Below are positions 1 through 8,990 of a DNA stretch of 64,000 nt, piece after piece. The first letter of the stretch is position 1. The number at the start of each line of letters is the position of its first letter. The notes under the pieces were generated by a model. That model did no database searches, was not told where the DNA came from, and saw nothing but the letters and a program-made list of their open reading frames with translations. This stretch comes from Streptosporangium brasiliense (GTDB taxonomy: Bacteria > Actinomycetota > Actinomycetes > Streptosporangiales > Streptosporangiaceae). The stretch is from NCBI RefSeq assembly GCF_030811595.1, contig NZ_JAUSRB010000002.1, positions 4,712,001-4,776,000 of the forward strand, given 5' to 3'. Both the position numbers and the translations under genes were made by a program.

Positions 1-3000
1 TTCATCAACACGCTCCCGGTGCGGGTGCGGATCGATCCCGCCGAGACCCTGGCGGACCTGCTCGGGCGGGTGCAGTCCGAACAGGCGGAGCTGTTCGCCC
101 ACCACCACCTCGGGCTCGCCGAGATCCAGCGCCTGCCCGGCCTGGGGCGGCTGTTCGACACCATGACCGTGCTGGAGAACTATCCCCTCGACCCCGCCGC
201 CCTCGGCACCGCCGGGGACGGGGGGAGCCTGCGGCTCGCCGGGGCGTCGGGCACCGACGCCACCCACTACCCGCTCGCCCTGGCCGTCGTCCCCGGCAGG
301 CGGCTCTCCCTGCGCCTGGACCACCGGCCCGACGTCGTCCCCCGCGCCGGCGCCCTCGGGCTCCTCAACCGCCTGACGCGCCTGCTCAAGGCCGTCGCCG
401 CCGACCCCGACCTGCCGCTGGCCCGGCTCGACCTGCTGTCCGCCGACGAGCGCGGGCAGGTCCTGCACGGCTGGAACGGCGGAGCCGCGCCCGTTCCGGC
501 CGGGACACCCGCCACCGCCGGGACACCCGCCACCGGGACGTCCACCCCGGCCGAGGCGCCTCCCACCATCGGGACACCCGCCCCGGCCGAGGCGCCTCCC
601 ACCGGGACGTCCACCCCGGCTGGGGACTCCCCCGCGGTCCCCGCCGCGGCGACGCTCGTGACCGCCTTCGCCGAGCGGGTTGAGCGGACCCCGGACGCCG
701 AGGCCGTCGTGAGCGGCGCGACCTCCCTCACCTACGCCGAGCTGAACGGGCGGGCCAACCGGCTGGCGCACCGGCTGATCGGGCTGGGCGTCCGGGCCGA
801 GACCCCCGTCGCGGTCCTGCTCGAACGCTCGGCCGAGGTGGTCGTGGCGACCCTGGCGATCGCCAAGGCCGGAGGCGTGTACGTCCCGGTGCACCACGGC
901 TACCCGGCCGGGCGGATGAGCTGGGTGATGGCCGACACCGGCGCGGCCGTCCTGGTCACCGACCGCGAGCCCGGCTTCGGGCACGCCGCCGCGGTGGTCC
1001 GGGTCGACGCGGACCCGCCGGAGACCCCCGGGGCGGCCGGCCACGCGCCGCAGTACGACCCGCACGTGAGGACCCATCCCGACCGGCTCGCCTACGTGAT
1101 GTACACCTCGGGCTCGACGGGCCGGCCCAAGGGCGTCGCCGTACGGCACCGCGACGTCCTGGCCCTGGCCGCCGACCGCCGATGGGCCGACGGCCACCGG
1201 CGCGTGCTGATGCACTCGCCGCACGCCTTCGACGCCTCCACCTACGAGATCTGGGTGCCGCTGCTCAACGGCGGCACGGTCGTCGTGGCGCCGCCCGGCG
1301 ACCTCGACCCCGGCTGGATCGGCGACCTCGTCGCCCGGCACCGGCTGACCGCCCTGTTCATCACCACCGCCCTGTTCAACCTGGTGGCCGAGGAGGCTCC
1401 GGGCACGTTCGCGGCGCTCCGCGAGGTCCTCACCGGCGGGGAGGCGGCCTCGCCCGAGGCCATGCGCCGGGTCCGGGCGGCCTGCCCGGAGACCGTGCTC
1501 GGCCACGTCTACGGGCCCACCGAGACCACCACCTACGCCACCTACCACCGGGTCTCCCACGTCGGCCCGGCCGCGCCCCCCATCGGCCGGCCCATGGACG
1601 GCACGCGGGCCTACGTGCTGGACGGCCTGCTGCGGCCGGTCCCCCCGGGCGCCCCGGGCGAGCTGTATCTCGCCGGTTCCGGCCTGGCCCGCGGCTACCT
1701 GGGCCGTCCCGGGCTGACCGCCGAACGGTTCGTCGCCTGCCCGTACGGCGGGCGGATGTACCGGACCGGCGACCTGGTCAGCTGGTCGGCCGGCGGGGAG
1801 CTGGAGTATCTGGGGCGGGCCGACGACCAGGTCAAGATCCGCGGGTTCCGGATCGAGCCGGGCGAGATCGAGGCGACGCTGTCGCGGCATCCCGAGGTCG
1901 CCCAGGTGTCGGTGATCGCCCGGGATCACCGGCTGGTCGCCTACGTGGTCGGCACGGTCACCCCGCAGGAGCTGCGGCGGTTCGCGGCGCGGGCGCTGCC
2001 CGAGTACATGGTGCCCTCCACGGTGGTGCCCCTGGCCGCGCTGCCGCTCACCCCGAACGGGAAGGTGGACCGCGCGGCTCTCCCCGGACCGGACGCCGCG
2101 GTGTCCTCGCGCGCCCCCCGCACCCCCGCCGAGGAGGTGCTGTGCCGCCTGTTCGCCCAGGTGCTCGGCCTGGAGCGGGTCGGCGTCGACGACGGCTTCT
2201 TCGATCTGGGCGGCGACAGCATCAGCGTGATCCGGCTGGTCTCCCGGGCCAGGCAGGAGGGACTGACGATCACCCCGCGCGAGGTGTTCGCGCGCCAGAC
2301 GGTCGAGGCGCTGGCCGGTGCCGGCGGCCCGGAGACACGGCCGGAGGCGGGCGGCGGCCTGGAGGTGCTGCTCCCGCTGCGCGCCGCCGGCTCCCGGCCG
2401 CCGCTGTTCTGCGTGCACCCCGGCGCCGGGCTCGGCTGGCCGTACTCCGGCCTGCTCCGCCACCTCGGCCCCGACCAGCCGATCTACGCCCTCCAGGCCC
2501 GTGCCCTGTCCGAGCCGGACTACACGGCCCCGTCGATCGAGGCGATGGCCCTGGACTATCTCGGCCGCCTCCGCGAGGTCCAGCCGTGCGGGCCGTACCG
2601 GCTGGCGGGCTGGTCCATGGGCGGCCTGATCGCCCACGCGATGGCCGTCGAGCTGCGCGGGTACGGCGAGGAGGTGGCGCTGCTGGCCCTGCTGGACGCC
2701 TACCCCGGCGAGAGGATCGGCGCCGGCGAGGGCGAGGCGCTGCCCGGGTTGCTCGCCGCGGCCGGTTACCGGGGGCCGGAGGAGATGGGGGAGGTGATGG
2801 AGTTCGTACGCGGTCAGGGCGGGCGGTACGCCACACTCGACGAACAGACATTGCTCGCGGTCTACCGTAATTACCGTAACGGTGTGAAGATCTCTCAGGA
2901 GCATGTGCCGCGGCGTTTCGACGGCGACGTGCTCCTCGTCATCGCCGCCCACGGCCGGGAGCCCGACATTCTCACGGCCGCCGACTGGAAGCCCTATGTC

Positions 3001-3105
3001 ACCGGCACGATCGAAGACCACACGGTCGCCTGCGACCACGAGAGCATGTTGAACCCCGGGCCGATCGCGGAGATCGCCGCACTGCTCCGAAAGGAATTGG
3101 GATGA
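1..3105 (+). CDS. Non-ribosomal peptide synthetase, terminal module (C'-A-T-TE), 5' truncated by window
   Basis: Reading frame is open from base 1, so the gene starts upstream. The first residues ([10 protein letters not shown]) are the C5-type motif of a condensation domain. A complete adenylation domain follows: [11 protein letters not shown] near 1100, the FDASTYEIW region near 1228, YGPTETT near 1510, YRTGDL near 1758, and NGKVDRAAL near 2056. A carrier domain has the phosphopantetheine site GGDS near 2209. A type I thioesterase has GWSMGG near 2608, a candidate Asp in LLDAYP and a late His (CDHESML). It is therefore the chain-terminating synthetase. Aligning the A-domain pocket by eye to GrsA gives D-A-Y-F-L-G-V-T-Y-K, which resembles codes for branched aliphatic residues such as Ile; this is an inference. 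A Pro/Thr-rich repetitive linker separates C and A. The stop overlaps the mbtH start (ATGA). Confidence 0.96.
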   Translation, partial: FINTLPVRVRIDPAETLADLLGRVQSEQAELFAHHHLGLAEIQRLPGLGRLFDTMTVLENYPLDPAALGTAGDGGSLRLAGASGTDATHYPLALAVVPGRRLSLRLDHRPDVVPRAGALGLLNRLTRLLKAVAADPDLPLARLDLLSADERGQVLHGWNGGAAPVPAGTPATAGTPATGTSTPAEAPPTIGTPAPAEAPPTGTSTPAGDSPAVPAAATLVTAFAERVERTPDAEAVVSGATSLTYAELNGRANRLAHRLIGLGVRAETPVAVLLERSAEVVVATLAIAKAGGVYVPVHHGYPAGRMSWVMADTGAAVLVTDREPGFGHAAAVVRVDADPPETPGAAGHAPQYDPHVRTHPDRLAYVMYTSGSTGRPKGVAVRHRDVLALAADRRWADGHRRVLMHSPHAFDASTYEIWVPLLNGGTVVVAPPGDLDPGWIGDLVARHRLTALFITTALFNLVAEEAPGTFAALREVLTGGEAASPEAMRRVRAACPETVLGHVYGPTETTTYATYHRVSHVGPAAPPIGRPMDGTRAYVLDGLLRPVPPGAPGELYLAGSGLARGYLGRPGLTAERFVACPYGGRMYRTGDLVSWSAGGELEYLGRADDQVKIRGFRIEPGEIEATLSRHPEVAQVSVIARDHRLVAYVVGTVTPQELRRFAARALPEYMVPSTVVPLAALPLTPNGKVDRAALPGPDAAVSSRAPRTPAEEVLCRLFAQVLGLERVGVDDGFFDLGGDSISVIRLVSRARQEGLTITPREVFARQTVEALAGAGGPETRPEAGGGLEVLLPLRAAGSRPPLFCVHPGAGLGWPYSGLLRHLGPDQPIYALQARALSEPDYTAPSIEAMALDYLGRLREVQPCGPYRLAGWSMGGLIAHAMAVELRGYGEEVALLALLDAYPGERIGAGEGEALPGLLAAAGYRGPEEMGEVMEFVRGQGGRYATLDEQTLLAVYRNYRNGVKISQEHVPRRFDGDVLLVIAAHGREPDILTAADWKPYVTGTIEDHTVACDHESMLNPGPIAEIAALLRKELG
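531..620. repeat. Repeat inside the NRPS C-A linker
   Basis: The 21-bp unit beginning caccgggacgtccacc occurs exactly at 531-551 and again at 600-620, with partial copies of gggacacccgcc between and before them. It encodes a Pro/Thr/Ala-rich linker of about 45 residues between the condensation and adenylation domains. It looks like a small minisatellite expansion in an unstructured linker. Confidence 0.8.
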
Positions 3106-3311
3106 GCAACCCGTTCGAGAATCCCGACGGCGTCTACCTGGCACTGATCAACGACGAGGGCCAGTATTCGCTCTGGCCGTCCTGGGCGGAGATCCCGGTG
3201 GGCTGGACGGTCGCCTTCGGCGAGGACACCCGGCAGGCCTGCCTTGACCACATCGAGGCGAACTGGACCGACATGCGGCCCAAGAGCCTGATCAGAGCCA
3301 TGGATCGATGA
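3102..3311 (+). CDS. MbtH-like NRPS accessory protein
   Basis: A 69-residue protein with the MbtH-family signature: [20 protein letters not shown], then IPVGW and WTDMRPKSL. MbtH proteins bind the adenylation domain of their partner synthetase and help its folding and activity in the cytoplasm. The ATG overlaps the NRPS stop by four bases, so the two are translationally coupled and this protein very likely serves the adjacent A domain. The length is normal for the family. Confidence 0.96.
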   Translation: MSNPFENPDGVYLALINDEGQYSLWPSWAEIPVGWTVAFGEDTRQACLDHIEANWTDMRPKSLIRAMDR

Positions 3312-3393
3312 GCCGCACGGTCTTCGACGGACACGGAGGCCGGCGGGGCCGCGCGCACCGACGCGGCCCCGGGGCCGAGGGCACGGGGCACGC

Positions 3394-4122
3394 GTGAGCT
3401 GGCTGCGCTGTTTCCATCCCCGCCCGAGAGCGACCACGAGGCTGATCTGTTTCGCGCACGCGGGCGGGTCGGCCACGGCCTACCGGGACTGGTCCACGCT
3501 GCTGCCCGAGTCGGTCGAGGTGTACGGCGTGCAGTTGCCCGGCCGGGCCGACCGCTACACCGAGCCGCTGCCGGAGCGCATGGAGGCGCTGGCCGGCGCG
3601 GTCGCCGAGGCGATGCCCCCGCTGCTGGACCGGCGTTTCGCGCTGTTCGGGCACAGCATGGGCGCGGTGACCGCCTATGAGGTCACGCGGGTGCTGGAGG
3701 CGCGGGGGACCGGCCCGGCGAGGCTGTTCGTGTCGGGGGCCACGGCCCCGCACGAGGCCAGGAGGAGAGGCCAGGTCTCGGCCTACGACGACGAGCGGCT
3801 CCTGGCCGAGCTGACCCGGCTCGGCGGCACCGATCTGGAGATCCTCTCCCATCCCGCGATGCGGGAGCTCATCTTCCCCTACATCCGGGGTGACTACCGG
3901 CTGCTGGAGAACTACCACCACCGTCCGGGCCCCCCGCTGCGCACCCCGATCTCCGCCCTCGTCGGCGACGCCGACCCGGTGGTCACCGCCGCCCAGGCCA
4001 AGTCCTGGGAGGCGCACACGGTCTCGGACTTCTCCCTGACGGTCTTCCCCGGCGGCCACTTCTACCTGCAGCCGCACCGGGCACGGGTGGTCGCCGAGAT
4101 CGCGCGGCGGATGAGCGCCTAG
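3394..4122 (+). CDS. Type II thioesterase (GrsT/RifR-like)
   Basis: A 242-residue alpha/beta hydrolase of the stand-alone type II thioesterase family. Seen in the sequence: LICFAHAGGSATAYRDW near the N-terminus (oxyanion region), the nucleophile elbow GHSMGA, and a late PGGHFYL holding the catalytic His. These enzymes clear mis-primed or stalled acyl groups from carrier domains of NRPS/PKS lines. It follows mbtH by 82 bases on the same strand and closes the visible part of the peptide cluster. The GTG start is chosen because the family's conserved N-terminus begins about 16 residues in. Confidence 0.94.
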   Translation: MSWLRCFHPRPRATTRLICFAHAGGSATAYRDWSTLLPESVEVYGVQLPGRADRYTEPLPERMEALAGAVAEAMPPLLDRRFALFGHSMGAVTAYEVTRVLEARGTGPARLFVSGATAPHEARRRGQVSAYDDERLLAELTRLGGTDLEILSHPAMRELIFPYIRGDYRLLENYHHRPGPPLRTPISALVGDADPVVTAAQAKSWEAHTVSDFSLTVFPGGHFYLQPHRARVVAEIARRMSA

Positions 4123-4439
4123 ACCACTGAGCACGGCCCGTGCATGGACCTCGCCGGATCTCCGCGCTCCGCGCGGCCCGTGCTCGGGCTGTGTTCGATC
4201 GGGGCTCCGCCCCAACCCCCTGACCGCTTGAGTGTCGGCGGCAGCGGTTCCAGCACCGCCCTCTACGCATCGGTCAGGTCGGACCGCCTCGTCACCGCCA
4301 GGACGGCCACGAGGTCTCCGGTAGGCAGGTCCGTCTTGGTCGACCAACCACCTACCGGAGACCTCGCTCTTCGTCGATCCCTGACCGGCTCTGTGCCGTC
4401 AGGCCGACCCCCGCGCCACAGCGGACCTCGACACACGCC
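4123..4439. other. Gene-free stretch with a long inverted repeat
   Basis: 317 bases between convergent genes. Open frames here have no recognisable product. The stretch contains GC-rich short repeats (gcgctccgcgcgg near 4167) and the inverted repeat listed separately. It may hold a terminator for the NRPS operon or the end of a lost mobile element; neither is established. Confidence 0.5.
4310..4366. repeat. Perfect 16-bp inverted repeat with palindromic centre
   Basis: The arm cgaggtctccggtagg (4310-4325) is repeated as its exact reverse complement at 4351-4366. The spacer contains the 12-bp palindrome ttggtcgaccaa (4336-4347). There is no T-tract after either arm. It could be a strong hairpin terminator, a protein-binding site or the remnant of a transposon end. 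I cannot decide from the sequence. Confidence 0.7.
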
Positions 4440-4955
4440 CTAGAAGAGGGCGTGGATCTCAGGGGTGTCGAAGGTGCGGCCCAGGTTGGTGCGGGGGTCG
4501 ACGAACCTGATCCGGCCGAACACCTCGTCGACGCGGTCGCCGGGGGAGTCGTCCTCGTTGAGACTGGACGGGAGGACGACACGGTGGAAGTCGGCGCTGA
4601 GCCCCGACTCGTCCGTGGCGCCTATCCCGACCATGGGGACGCCGAAGAGGTCGTTGTCGAAAAACGTGTCGGCTCCGACCACCTTGGCCGTGAACGGGTC
4701 GCCGGGGGCGTCGATGATCGCCTGGGCGTCCTGCCGGCTCATGTGGACGTCGATACCGAGGTCGACGGCGTACTGCCCGTCGCTGAGCCGATTGATGGTC
4801 AGGCACACGACGCCTGAGCTGAAGCTCCTGCACTGCTGATCGGCCGAGGCGGGCACCGCCAGCGCGACGATCGCGACGGCGGGCACCATGACGGCGCCCA
4901 GCACGCGCAGGAGGCGACGGGTGCGGTTGCGGGATTCGGGGTTGCCGGTGGACAT
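4440..4955 (-). CDS. Small secreted protein of unknown function
   Basis: A 171-residue protein with an Arg-rich N-terminus, a hydrophobic stretch (about residues 17-36) and an AxA-like cleavage site (VPASADQ): a classical signal peptide. The mature part has two close cysteines (QQCRSF and VVCLTI) that could form a disulfide, and many Asp residues. I recognise no catalytic motif or family. The start is supported by the ribosome-binding site gaggag about eight bases upstream of ATG. It lies downstream of the LAL-type regulator on the same strand but 230 bases away, so it probably has its own promoter. Confidence 0.8.
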   Translation of the reverse strand: MSTGNPESRNRTRRLLRVLGAVMVPAVAIVALAVPASADQQCRSFSSGVVCLTINRLSDGQYAVDLGIDVHMSRQDAQAIIDAPGDPFTAKVVGADTFFDNDLFGVPMVGIGATDESGLSADFHRVVLPSSLNEDDSPGDRVDEVFGRIRFVDPRTNLGRTFDTPEIHALF

Positions 4956-5016
4956 GGGGGGTCTCCTCGTGATCCGGGCGCCGCCATCGGACGGCGGCGC
5001 CTCAGCCGGAAGGGCG

Positions 5017-5127
5017 TGACACGGTGTGACGCGATGTGCGTCGGAAGGGAACGGACCGCGACGGCGCGCCCGGCCGCCCTGGGCCGTGCGGCCCCGAGCC
5101 GCGGGTCACGTCCCGTCGCGCGTGTCA
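5017..5127. promoter_or_regulatory. GTGAC repeats upstream of the secreted-protein gene
   Basis: GTGAC occurs at 5017 and 5027, one helical turn apart. Its inverse GTCAC occurs around 5105 and 5124. All lie in the leader region of the secreted-protein gene. Spaced direct repeats like these are typical of activator binding, but no regulator can be assigned. Confidence 0.3.
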
Positions 5128-5189
5128 CGCGCTTCTTTCACTGATGAGTCTGCGATCGACGGCAAGGCGCGGGCATCGGGAGCGGGCCC

Positions 5190-7760
5190 TTAGCTTTGCC
5201 GCGGGGCTTCCCCATCTTTCCAACGGGCCGCTTCCTGCCTGTTCCGGACGCCGAGCTTGGCCAGGATCGCCGACACGTGGTGGTCCACGGTCTTGTCCGC
5301 GATGTGCAGCCTGGCCGCGATGTCGGCGTTACGCAGCCCCTCGCGCAGGAGGGCGAGCACGTCGAGCTCGCGCGATGTCAGTCCCGCCGGATGCGCGAAA
5401 GTCGCCCGCCGCGGTCTCCTGTCCACCCCGAGCGCACGCAACCGCTGGGCGATCAGTTCGGCCATCGGCCGCGCCCCGAGCCGTTGCAGCCGGTCGAGCG
5501 CCGACACCAGATCGGCCGCATCCGGGCTCGCGGCGCGCGCGACCGCCGCCTCGTAGGGGCAGCCCAGCTGCTCCCACGCGCGTTCGGCGCCGCGCCAGTC
5601 GCCTGTCGTCTCCAGTGCGTACGGCGAATCGCCGCCGGCGGTGTCCATGCCGGCGTGGTGGAGCCAGTAGCCCAGCTCACCGGCGGCCCAACGGTGCCCG
5701 AGCCGTACGGCGTGGCCGTAGGTCTCGGCCACGAGCGCAGGGATGTCGGCGGTGCGGCCGATCAGGTACGCGGCCTCGGCCCGCCCCGCGGCGACCGGCC
5801 ACAGGCGCTGCAGGTCCATGGTCGGCACGGCCAGTTCCCACGCCTCCTCCAGGGCCGCGGCGCCGTCGGGCTCGCCTCTCCGTACGCGGATCCGGCCGAG
5901 GACGGTCAGCGTGACGATCCTGCTGCCGGCCATCCGGCCCGGCGGTGACGCGGTCAGCAGATCGGCCGCCTGGGTCCACCGGCCACGTTCGAAGAGCACG
6001 CGGCCCAGCCACGCGGTCGCGTACCGATGGTCGCGGTCCAGACCGCGCTGCTCGCACCACGCGATACATTCACGCAGCCAGCACTCGGCCAGGTCATAGT
6101 GGCGGATCTCGCCCGCTCCCGCGCCGAGGTTCGCCATCGCCCCCCCGGCCGCGGCGTCGTCCCCGGCACGGCGGGCCACCTCCAGACTCCGCAGCAGGGC
6201 GGGCTCGGCCTGCTCGGGGTCGGCGAACCACTGGGCGGAGCCGACCGTGTTGAGCGCCCGAGCGAGCAGCGTCGTGTCACCCACCTGCTCGGCGAGCGCG
6301 ATGGCCTGGGTGCCGACTTCGATGGCGCCCGGAATGTCCCGCGCGAGCATGAGCAGGGCCGCCGACCAGGTGGACGCGGCCGCCAGCGCGGGCCCTGGCC
6401 GGTCCGGGTCGATCATCGCCAGCGCGGTACGGACCGAGTCGTTGGCGGCATGGGTCCGGCCTGAGATCCACAGGTAGTGCGAGCGTCGGGCGAGCAGCGC
6501 CGCCTGCCGGTCGGTGTCGCCGATCCGCTGCCACAGCTCCAGCGCCACGCCGGACGACTCTATCGCCGCGGTGTCCCTGTCCACTCTCGCGCACGCGTCG
6601 GCGTGCCGTTCGAGCAGTTCGGCCCGTTCGCGGAGGGAGAGCCCGGCCGATTGACCGGAGGGAGGATCCAGGACGAAGCGCAAGGCCTGGGTGTAGTGAT
6701 CGGCGGCCTGCCGGTGCGCTCCGGCCGCCGCCGCGCGCTCCGCCGCTGCCGGGGCGTGCACCAGCACGGCCGGGCCGTTCCCCGCCTCCTCCGCGTGATA
6801 GGCGAGCCGTGCCGGATCGGACCCCGGCCTGGCCGCGAGCCACGCCAGGACCACCGCGTGCAGCGTGCCCCGCCTGGCCGGCGCGATGGTCTGCTCGATG
6901 GAGAGTCTGGCCAGCTCGTGCCGGAAGCGGACGCCGGTCCCTTCGCCGACGAGCATCCCGGCGCGCACACACGCGTCGATGGCCGTCCGCGCATCTCCTC
7001 CACCGAACCCGTCGAACAAGGAGAGTTCCGCGTGATCGGGAATCACGGCGACCGCGTCGAGAACTGCCCGGGCGTCCGCGTCGAGTCTGGCCGCGCGGGC
7101 CAGCACCGCGTCCCGTACGGTCACGGGGACCACCGGTCCGGGCTCGCCGAGCACCTCCGTGACGAAGAACGGATTGCCGGCGGTCCGCGCGTGAACCTCA
7201 CGCGGGTCCATGCCGTACGGCTCGGCGAGGTGGGCGACCGCGGCGGCCGACAGCGGTCGCAGCGGGATCCGGCGGGTGGACCGTTCCCCGGCGAGCCGGC
7301 CGAGCACGCCGAGGAGCGGATGGTGGGAACCCAGCTCGTCATCGCGGTAAGTGATGATCAGCAGACCTGCCGTGCCCCCGACCCGGCGTCCGGCGAAAGC
7401 CAGCAGATCAAGGGTGGCCTCGTCGGCCCAGTGCGCGTCCTCGATCACAACGGTCCGTCCCGCGGCCAGCACGTCGAGGAACGCGCCGTAGCGGTCGTAC
7501 CGGACCGACTCGGCGGCCATCGCCCTGGCCAGCTCACCACCCGCCGCCCGCGCGATGTCACGTAACGGTCCGAGCGGGCGCGGCGTACGCAGCGCGTCGC
7601 ATCCGCCCCACAGCACTCCACCGTCGACCTGCGCGGCGAAAGCCGTGACCAGAGCTGTCTTGCCGATCCCCGCCTCACCGGAGACCAACGCGACCCGGCC
7701 GTGTTCCCGGCGGCACTCCGCCAACACGGCGAGTGCGTCCTCCCGTTCCAGGAGTTCCAT
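5190..7760 (-). CDS. LuxR-family transcriptional regulator with N-terminal ATPase (LAL type)
   Basis: An 856-residue regulator of the LAL (large ATP-binding LuxR) class. The N-terminus has a Walker A motif (SGEAGIGKT, about residues 27-35) and a Walker B-like VVIEDAHWADE about 75 residues later. The centre is helical and TPR-like. The last ~65 residues form a LuxR helix-turn-helix (LTSRELDVLALLREGL, then NADIAARLHIADKTVDHHVSAIL). Such proteins bind a ligand or ATP and activate transcription, often of secondary-metabolite or catabolic genes. It lies between the NRPS tail and a lipase gene. A role in controlling the peptide cluster is possible but unproven. Length is normal for the class. Confidence 0.93.
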   Translation of the reverse strand: MELLEREDALAVLAECRREHGRVALVSGEAGIGKTALVTAFAAQVDGGVLWGGCDALRTPRPLGPLRDIARAAGGELARAMAAESVRYDRYGAFLDVLAAGRTVVIEDAHWADEATLDLLAFAGRRVGGTAGLLIITYRDDELGSHHPLLGVLGRLAGERSTRRIPLRPLSAAAVAHLAEPYGMDPREVHARTAGNPFFVTEVLGEPGPVVPVTVRDAVLARAARLDADARAVLDAVAVIPDHAELSLFDGFGGGDARTAIDACVRAGMLVGEGTGVRFRHELARLSIEQTIAPARRGTLHAVVLAWLAARPGSDPARLAYHAEEAGNGPAVLVHAPAAAERAAAAGAHRQAADHYTQALRFVLDPPSGQSAGLSLRERAELLERHADACARVDRDTAAIESSGVALELWQRIGDTDRQAALLARRSHYLWISGRTHAANDSVRTALAMIDPDRPGPALAAASTWSAALLMLARDIPGAIEVGTQAIALAEQVGDTTLLARALNTVGSAQWFADPEQAEPALLRSLEVARRAGDDAAAGGAMANLGAGAGEIRHYDLAECWLRECIAWCEQRGLDRDHRYATAWLGRVLFERGRWTQAADLLTASPPGRMAGSRIVTLTVLGRIRVRRGEPDGAAALEEAWELAVPTMDLQRLWPVAAGRAEAAYLIGRTADIPALVAETYGHAVRLGHRWAAGELGYWLHHAGMDTAGGDSPYALETTGDWRGAERAWEQLGCPYEAAVARAASPDAADLVSALDRLQRLGARPMAELIAQRLRALGVDRRPRRATFAHPAGLTSRELDVLALLREGLRNADIAARLHIADKTVDHHVSAILAKLGVRNRQEAARWKDGEAPRQS

Positions 7761-7918
7761 GTGCCGGATGCTACGCCTCGCAGGTCAGGCCTCAAGGCCG
7801 TTGCCGACGATTCGACGAGCCGGCTCCGTTCGGCTCACAGTTTCAGGCGGATCCACCCCTCCGAGACGAATCGGCAAAGAACGGCCACCCGGAGAGCGAC
7901 CGTTCGTTCTCCGGGTGC

Positions 7919-8800
7919 TCAGAGGATGAGGGCGAAGCAGTCGGGCCGGTAGCCCTTGGGCAGCGGTCCGGGAGACTCCAGCGCCTTGTTGACGTAGGAG
8001 AGCATCACGGGGTCCAGCGTCTCCAGGTTGTGTCCGAGCGCTCCCTCGACGAGACCCTTGAGCGGACAGTCGTCCTGGAGCATCCGGTTGGTGACCTGCT
8101 CCCGGGGCCCGTCGATGAAGGTCGAGGCCGCCTCCTGCTCGGCCTTCAGGCCGAGGGCGGTGTAGCCGACCCCGGCTTCGACCATGGAGGGGGCGTTGAG
8201 CCGCTCCATCAGCGGCGAGTCGGTGCGGAGCTCGTCGCAGACCGTCTCCCACCCGCAGCTCTCGCGCAGCTCCCCGGTCAGCTCGTGGTGCGGGGCGCCC
8301 ATCGTGATCAGCTCCGACACCCTGGGCGCCCCGCCCTCCAGCCGCATGTAGGCCCGGGGCACGATCCCGCCCAGGCTGTGCCCGACGATCGCCGCCTTCT
8401 CCGCCCCGGTGGCCTGGAGCACCCCCTCGACGAAGATCCCCAGCGCCCGGGCGGAGACCTCGACCGAGTTGCTCCACCCGTAGTCGAGCGCGAAGACGCA
8501 GTAGCCCTGCTTGCTCAGGTACGGCGCCGCCACCGGCCAGGTCACCGCCCCGGTGCTCTTGGCGCCGTGGACCAGGATCACCGGGTACGGCGAGCCCTCG
8601 CGGGGCCGGCAGTCGAAGTCGTTGGCGTCCTTCAGCCCGTCGGAGGCCATTCTCCTGGCCTCGGCGACCAGGTCCACCTCCGGCGCCGGAGGTGCCGTCT
8701 CCCGGTTCACCAGCGTGCCGGCCGCGAAGGTGAGGACCGCGAGCCCGGCCGCGGCACACAGGACGATCACGACGATGTGGCCAAGACGGAGCCGACCCAC
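7919..8800 (-). CDS. Secreted or membrane-anchored lipase-like alpha/beta hydrolase
   Basis: A 293-residue protein with a hydrophobic N-terminus (about residues 8-30), read as a signal peptide or anchor. It contains PVILVHG (oxyanion loop), the nucleophile elbow GHSLGG and a later GHNLETLDPVM that could carry the catalytic His. The order resembles triacylglycerol lipases of class 2. Six or more cysteines in the mature part fit an extracytoplasmic, disulfide-bonded enzyme. The GTG start has a strong ribosome-binding site (ggaggag, seven bases upstream). It is the only gene in its transcription unit that I can see. The substrate is unknown. Confidence 0.88.
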   Translation of the reverse strand: MGRLRLGHIVVIVLCAAAGLAVLTFAAGTLVNRETAPPAPEVDLVAEARRMASDGLKDANDFDCRPREGSPYPVILVHGAKSTGAVTWPVAAPYLSKQGYCVFALDYGWSNSVEVSARALGIFVEGVLQATGAEKAAIVGHSLGGIVPRAYMRLEGGAPRVSELITMGAPHHELTGELRESCGWETVCDELRTDSPLMERLNAPSMVEAGVGYTALGLKAEQEAASTFIDGPREQVTNRMLQDDCPLKGLVEGALGHNLETLDPVMLSYVNKALESPGPLPKGYRPDCFALIL

Positions 8801-8990
8801 TCGATCACTCCTCCGGAAAGGACGCGGAACAAGAGCCTTTCCCCGTCACCCGCTCGCGGTCTATGACCTGGCCGCGCCGGTTCCACCTGCGGAGTTGGCA
8901 GCCCGCGACAACTTCCGGTTCAGGCCCTCCCGGCCGGGCCCCGAGCACCCGGCCAGGAGGGCGGTCATGAGGGGGACCGCGCGGCGGTCC

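Noticed and set aside
1182-2870. Long second open frame inside the NRPS gene
   Set aside because: It is Arg/Pro/Gly-rich with no motif and follows the third-position GC bias of the true gene; a shadow frame.
4144-4443. A 99-codon open frame after the thioesterase gene
   Set aside because: It spans the inverted repeat and has no protein-like features.
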